Shown here in pieces: positions 13,040-15,487 of a stretch of 15,487 bases of DNA (position 1 is its first letter; every line of letters begins with the position of its first letter). The position numbers and the translations under genes were made by a program. Source of the DNA: Candidatus Latescibacteria bacterium 4484_107 (lineage in GTDB: Bacteria; Latescibacterota; 4484-107); NCBI GenBank assembly GCA_002059205.1, contig MVCQ01000097.1:1-15487 (forward strand), written 5' to 3'. The notes below the pieces were generated by a model. That model saw only the letters and a list, made by a program, of their open reading frames with translations, was not told the DNA's origin and ran no database searches.

Positions 13040-14599
13040 ATGGATGTGGAACGAGACATCCTCTGGATAGATGACGAAATTGACCTGTTGCAGTCGCACA
13101 TTATTTTTCTGTCCGAACGAGGATATAAGGTGACTCCGGTTTCCAATGGGGACGATGCGGTGGCGCTGGTTCGAAAACGCTCCTTCGACGTGATCCTGTT
13201 GGATGAGATGATGTCCGGACGGGACGGGCTTTCGACGCTGGCCGAACTTCGGGAGATCAATCCCAACATTCCCGTAATTATGATCACAAAAAGTGAAGCC
13301 GAAGAATTGATGGAGGACGCCATCGGACAGCGGATAGACGACTTTCTGATCAAACCGGTCAATCCCAGTCAGATCTTGTCCACATGCAAGCGCCTCCTCG
13401 ACGCCAAGCACATCCGGGAGGATCGCATCGGACGAGACTATGTCTCCGAGTTCAACCGTATTCGGGCATTGCTCTCCGGACCGTTGCACTGGCGCGACTG
13501 GATAGATATTCACGGCCATCTGTCCGAGTGGGACCTCGAGATCGAACGCTTTCGGGATGCGGGACTGCGGCAAATGCATCAGGATCATCGCAGGGAGTGT
13601 GATCTGGAATTTGGTATCTACATCGAGCGTATGTATCGGAGTTGGTTAAGAGAGGAAGATCCGCCGCTGCTTTCGGTGGATGTGCTGTCGGAATTCGTTG
13701 TCCCTCATCTGACGGCCGGGAACCAGGTGTATTTTATCGTGGTGGATTGTCTGCGCTTAGATCACTGGCTGGCCATAGAGCCTCTGTTGGCAGAGTTTTT
13801 CACCATCCGCCGCGACTATCACTATTCCATCCTGCCCACGGCCACTCCGTACTCGCGAAACGCCATTTTCAGCGGTCTTTTCCCGGACGAATTGGCAAAG
13901 CAATATCCAGCGCTTTGGCAGTCGGGGCAGGATGACGACCGGAGCCTGAACCGGCATGAACATCGGTTGATGGACCTCCAATTGGAACGGATGGGGCTGA
14001 AATCCGTTTCCGACACCCGGTATATCAAGGTGCTGGATGTAGCGGAGGGGCGCAGCCTGGTCCGAAGAATCCATTCCTTTGCATCCATTCCCTTGACGGC
14101 AGTGGTGTTCAATTTTATTGACATCCTGGCGCACGGCCGGTCCGAGTCGGACATTCTGCAGGAAATCGCTCCGAACGAGGCGGCCTTCCGATCCCTGACG
14201 CTTTCGTGGTTTAAGCACTCCAGCCTGTTCGAGATGCTTCGCCGGGTGGCGGAGACCGACGCCGTAGTGGTGCTCACCTCGGATCACGGAAGCGTTTTGG
14301 GCACGCGAGCCACCATCGCCCGGGGCAATCGCGGTACTTCGACGAATCTTCGGTACAAATACGGCAGCAATCTCAACTGTGACCGCAGACAGGCCCTCCT
14401 CATCCGGGACCCGTCTGAGTATAAACTGCCCAGTATAGGGATGAGCACCAATTTCATCATCGCCAAAGAGGACTTCTATTTCGTATATCCCAGCAAATTC
14501 CACGAATACGAACGCCAATACCGGGATAGTTTTCAGCACGGAGGCATTTCCCTGGAGGAGATGATCCTGCCGGTGGTGGTGATGAAGGGGAAAGGGTAA
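13040..14599 (+). CDS. porX: PorX-like response regulator: receiver domain fused to PglZ alkaline-phosphatase-like domain
   Basis: 519 residues from ATG 13040, chosen because AAGGAG lies 6 nt upstream and the receiver domain starts right away (an ATG at 13010 adds 10 residues). The receiver domain (about 1-125) has D11/D12, phospho-acceptor D55 (VILLDEMM), T83 and K105 (FLIKP). A helical linker (about 130-225) follows. The PglZ domain then shows VVDCLRLDHW (about 234-243), the likely nucleophile Thr in LPTATPYSRNAIF (T267/T269), FIDILAHGRSE, LTSDHGSV and a late His in FQHGGISLEEM. Length and order match PorX, the type IX secretion regulator that is activated by phosphorylation, dimerises and hydrolyses oligonucleotides. 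The symbol rests on domain architecture and on tsaE following it, as in many Bacteroidetes. Confidence 0.88.
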   Translation: MDVERDILWIDDEIDLLQSHIIFLSERGYKVTPVSNGDDAVALVRKRSFDVILLDEMMSGRDGLSTLAELREINPNIPVIMITKSEAEELMEDAIGQRIDDFLIKPVNPSQILSTCKRLLDAKHIREDRIGRDYVSEFNRIRALLSGPLHWRDWIDIHGHLSEWDLEIERFRDAGLRQMHQDHRRECDLEFGIYIERMYRSWLREEDPPLLSVDVLSEFVVPHLTAGNQVYFIVVDCLRLDHWLAIEPLLAEFFTIRRDYHYSILPTATPYSRNAIFSGLFPDELAKQYPALWQSGQDDDRSLNRHEHRLMDLQLERMGLKSVSDTRYIKVLDVAEGRSLVRRIHSFASIPLTAVVFNFIDILAHGRSESDILQEIAPNEAAFRSLTLSWFKHSSLFEMLRRVAETDAVVVLTSDHGSVLGTRATIARGNRGTSTNLRYKYGSNLNCDRRQALLIRDPSEYKLPSIGMSTNFIIAKEDFYFVYPSKFHEYERQYRDSFQHGGISLEEMILPVVVMKGKG

Positions 14600-14600
14600 A

Positions 14601-14618
14601 TCGGAGGTCGGAGGTCGG
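14601..14618. repeat. Short tandem repeat between porX and tsaE
   Basis: TCGGAGG repeated twice and a third partial unit, directly after the porX-like stop. It is followed by a C-rich run. Similar words are common as intergenic filler in environmental genomes. Confidence 0.4.
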
Positions 14619-14659
14619 ACCACCCTGATCCCTGCCCCCTATTCCCCACTCCGTGGCGA

Positions 14660-15118
14660 ATGGAAATTATGACTTGGAAAACCAGCGGGGCTGAGGAGAC
14701 GCAGAAAGTTGGGATGGAATTGGGGGCGCACCTGCTTCCCGGAACGGTGGTGGGGCTTATTGGAGCGTTAGGATCCGGGAAAACGTGTCTGGCGCAGGGA
14801 ATTTGCCGGGGGCTGGGTGTCGAGGAATACGTGACCAGTCCAAGCTTTGTGCTCATCCACGAATACGAGGGCCGGTTGCCGGTCTATCATTTTGATCTGT
14901 ATCGGCTCCGGGAGGCAGAGGAGTTGTTCGATCTGGGATACGAGGAGTATTTCTATGGAGACGGGGTCTGCCTCGTGGAGTGGGCCGAGCGTGCAGCGTC
15001 GCTGTGGCCGGAGGATGCGGTCGAGGTGCACCTCAACGATCTCGGAGCGGAAATGCGGGAAATTGTCCTGTCGGATCGGACGGGGAAGCTGAACAAGGCA
15101 TTTCAAAAATTGCCATAA
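14660..15118 (+). CDS. tsaE: tRNA threonylcarbamoyladenosine biosynthesis ATPase TsaE
   Basis: 152 residues, full length for the family. TsaE is the P-loop ATPase that works with TsaB and TsaD to put threonylcarbamoyl on A37 of ANN-decoding tRNAs. Walker A is GALGSGKT (35-42). Next are TSPSF (59-63), the Walker B-like region with D79 in YHFDLYRL, and VEWAER (106-111) near the end of the core. ATG 14660 has only a weak GGCGA before it, and ATG 14669 is an alternative. It lies 60 nt after the porX-like gene in the same direction, an association I know from Bacteroidetes. Confidence 0.93.
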   Translation: MEIMTWKTSGAEETQKVGMELGAHLLPGTVVGLIGALGSGKTCLAQGICRGLGVEEYVTSPSFVLIHEYEGRLPVYHFDLYRLREAEELFDLGYEEYFYGDGVCLVEWAERAASLWPEDAVEVHLNDLGAEMREIVLSDRTGKLNKAFQKLP

Positions 15119-15151
15119 TTGCCAAAAATGGGGTGCTGGCAATTTAGGCAA
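15110..15151. repeat. Inverted repeat at the end of tsaE
   Basis: TTGCCATAATTGCC (15110-15123) and GGCAATTTAGGCAA (15138-15151) pair at 12 of 14 positions around a 14 nt loop. It overlaps the tsaE stop codon. Only TCTTTG follows, so it is a poor terminator. GGCAATTTA occurs again at 15174-15182 just before the next start codon. Confidence 0.45.
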
Positions 15152-15182
15152 TCTTTGAAATCCTTAAAATTCAGGCAATTTA

Positions 15183-15487
15183 ATGGAATACATCGTCAGC
15201 GCATGCTTAGCAGGAGTCGGATGCCGATACCACGGGGGACACTGCGAGACTCCTGAAATCCGACAATTGGTGGCGGAGGGACATGCTCTTCCGGTTTGTC
15301 CGGAGCAGTTGGGAGGACTGCCTACGCCCCGGATTCCGGCGGAGATCGTGGGGGACGGCGGCGAAGCGGTGCTAAAGAAAAAGGCGTCGGTGCTCGATAA
15401 AGAGAATAGAGAGGTAACGCCTGCCTTCATCCGGGGAGCCGAAGAAACGTGCAAATTAGCCCGACTAATCGGCGCAAAAAAAGCGAT
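15183..15487 (+). CDS. DUF523 family protein, N-terminal part (3' truncated by window)
   Basis: The ATG at 15183 opens a frame that runs off the window (101 codons seen). The sequence carries the DUF523 pattern: MEYIVSACLAGVGCRYHGG at the N-terminus, PVCPEQLGGLPTPRIPAEI, GDGGEAVL, then VTPAFIRGAEETCKLARLIG. The conserved cysteines (SAC, GC, VCPEQ) suggest metal or cluster binding; the biochemical role is not established. The expected next motif, near SPSCG, would lie just past the window edge. The RBS is weak (AGG). It follows tsaE by 64 nt in the same direction. Confidence 0.9.
   Translation, partial: MEYIVSACLAGVGCRYHGGHCETPEIRQLVAEGHALPVCPEQLGGLPTPRIPAEIVGDGGEAVLKKKASVLDKENREVTPAFIRGAEETCKLARLIGAKKA

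Noticed and set aside
13757..14623. Minus-strand open frame opposite the porX-like gene
   Set aside because: The forward frame has clear receiver and PglZ motifs; the reverse is composition-driven.
15164..15454. Minus-strand open frame at the right edge
   Set aside because: It is antisense to a clear DUF523 N-terminus.
1..15487. CRISPR array, tRNA or rRNA genes
   Set aside because: I saw no regularly spaced identical repeats, no tRNA cloverleaf signature and no rRNA sequence on either strand.

Overview
The window looks like one piece of a bacterial chromosome from an uncultured lineage of roughly 57% GC in its coding parts. A PorX-type response regulator with an adjacent PorY-like kinase and tsaE, a secreted lamin-tail-domain protein ending in a FlgD-like/type IX-like tail, a sulfatase-maturing radical SAM enzyme and short intergenic palindromes together point to the FCB superphylum or a neighbouring candidate phylum. 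I infer this from gene content only. No rRNA or tRNA is present.

Left part (1-2331): the 3' end of an anaerobic sulfatase-maturating enzyme (+), a shared hairpin terminator, and rpsT (-) with a clear TTGACA-N17-TATATT promoter. Next comes an AT-rich accessory segment holding a 132 bp MITE-like element and a MNT nucleotidyltransferase / HepT-like toxin pair. The toxin gene is broken. A diverged direct copy of the rpsT promoter region precedes the pair, so the segment is flanked by duplicated promoter sequence.

Middle part (2332-8887, all -): an aldo/keto reductase; a large protein of an unrecognised family whose N-terminus and remainder lie in different frames; a secreted two-LTD protein with a C-terminal FlgD-like domain; and a tightly coupled pair, a Ddl-like ATP-grasp ligase followed by an ornithine-racemase-type PLP enzyme. 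The pair has its own promoter and is bracketed by an imperfect direct repeat of about 45 bp.

Right part (9070-15487, all +): diverging from the ligase promoter is a forward-strand region. It encodes a small membrane protein, a very short prepilin-like protein, two roadblock/LC7 proteins and (after a terminator) an acidic PE-rich protein with a C-terminal heptad stretch. After a second terminator come a membrane histidine kinase (PorY-like), a receiver-PglZ fusion (PorX-like), tsaE and the start of a DUF523 gene.

The most interesting block is 9370-14599. A PorY/PorX-like phosphorelay, which in Bacteroidetes controls type IX secretion, is encoded here as neighbours and preceded by roadblock proteins, which elsewhere act as regulators of small GTPases in cell polarity and motility, and by a pilin-like protein. 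The lamin-tail protein on the opposite strand may be a cargo of such a secretion system. These links are inferences from context.
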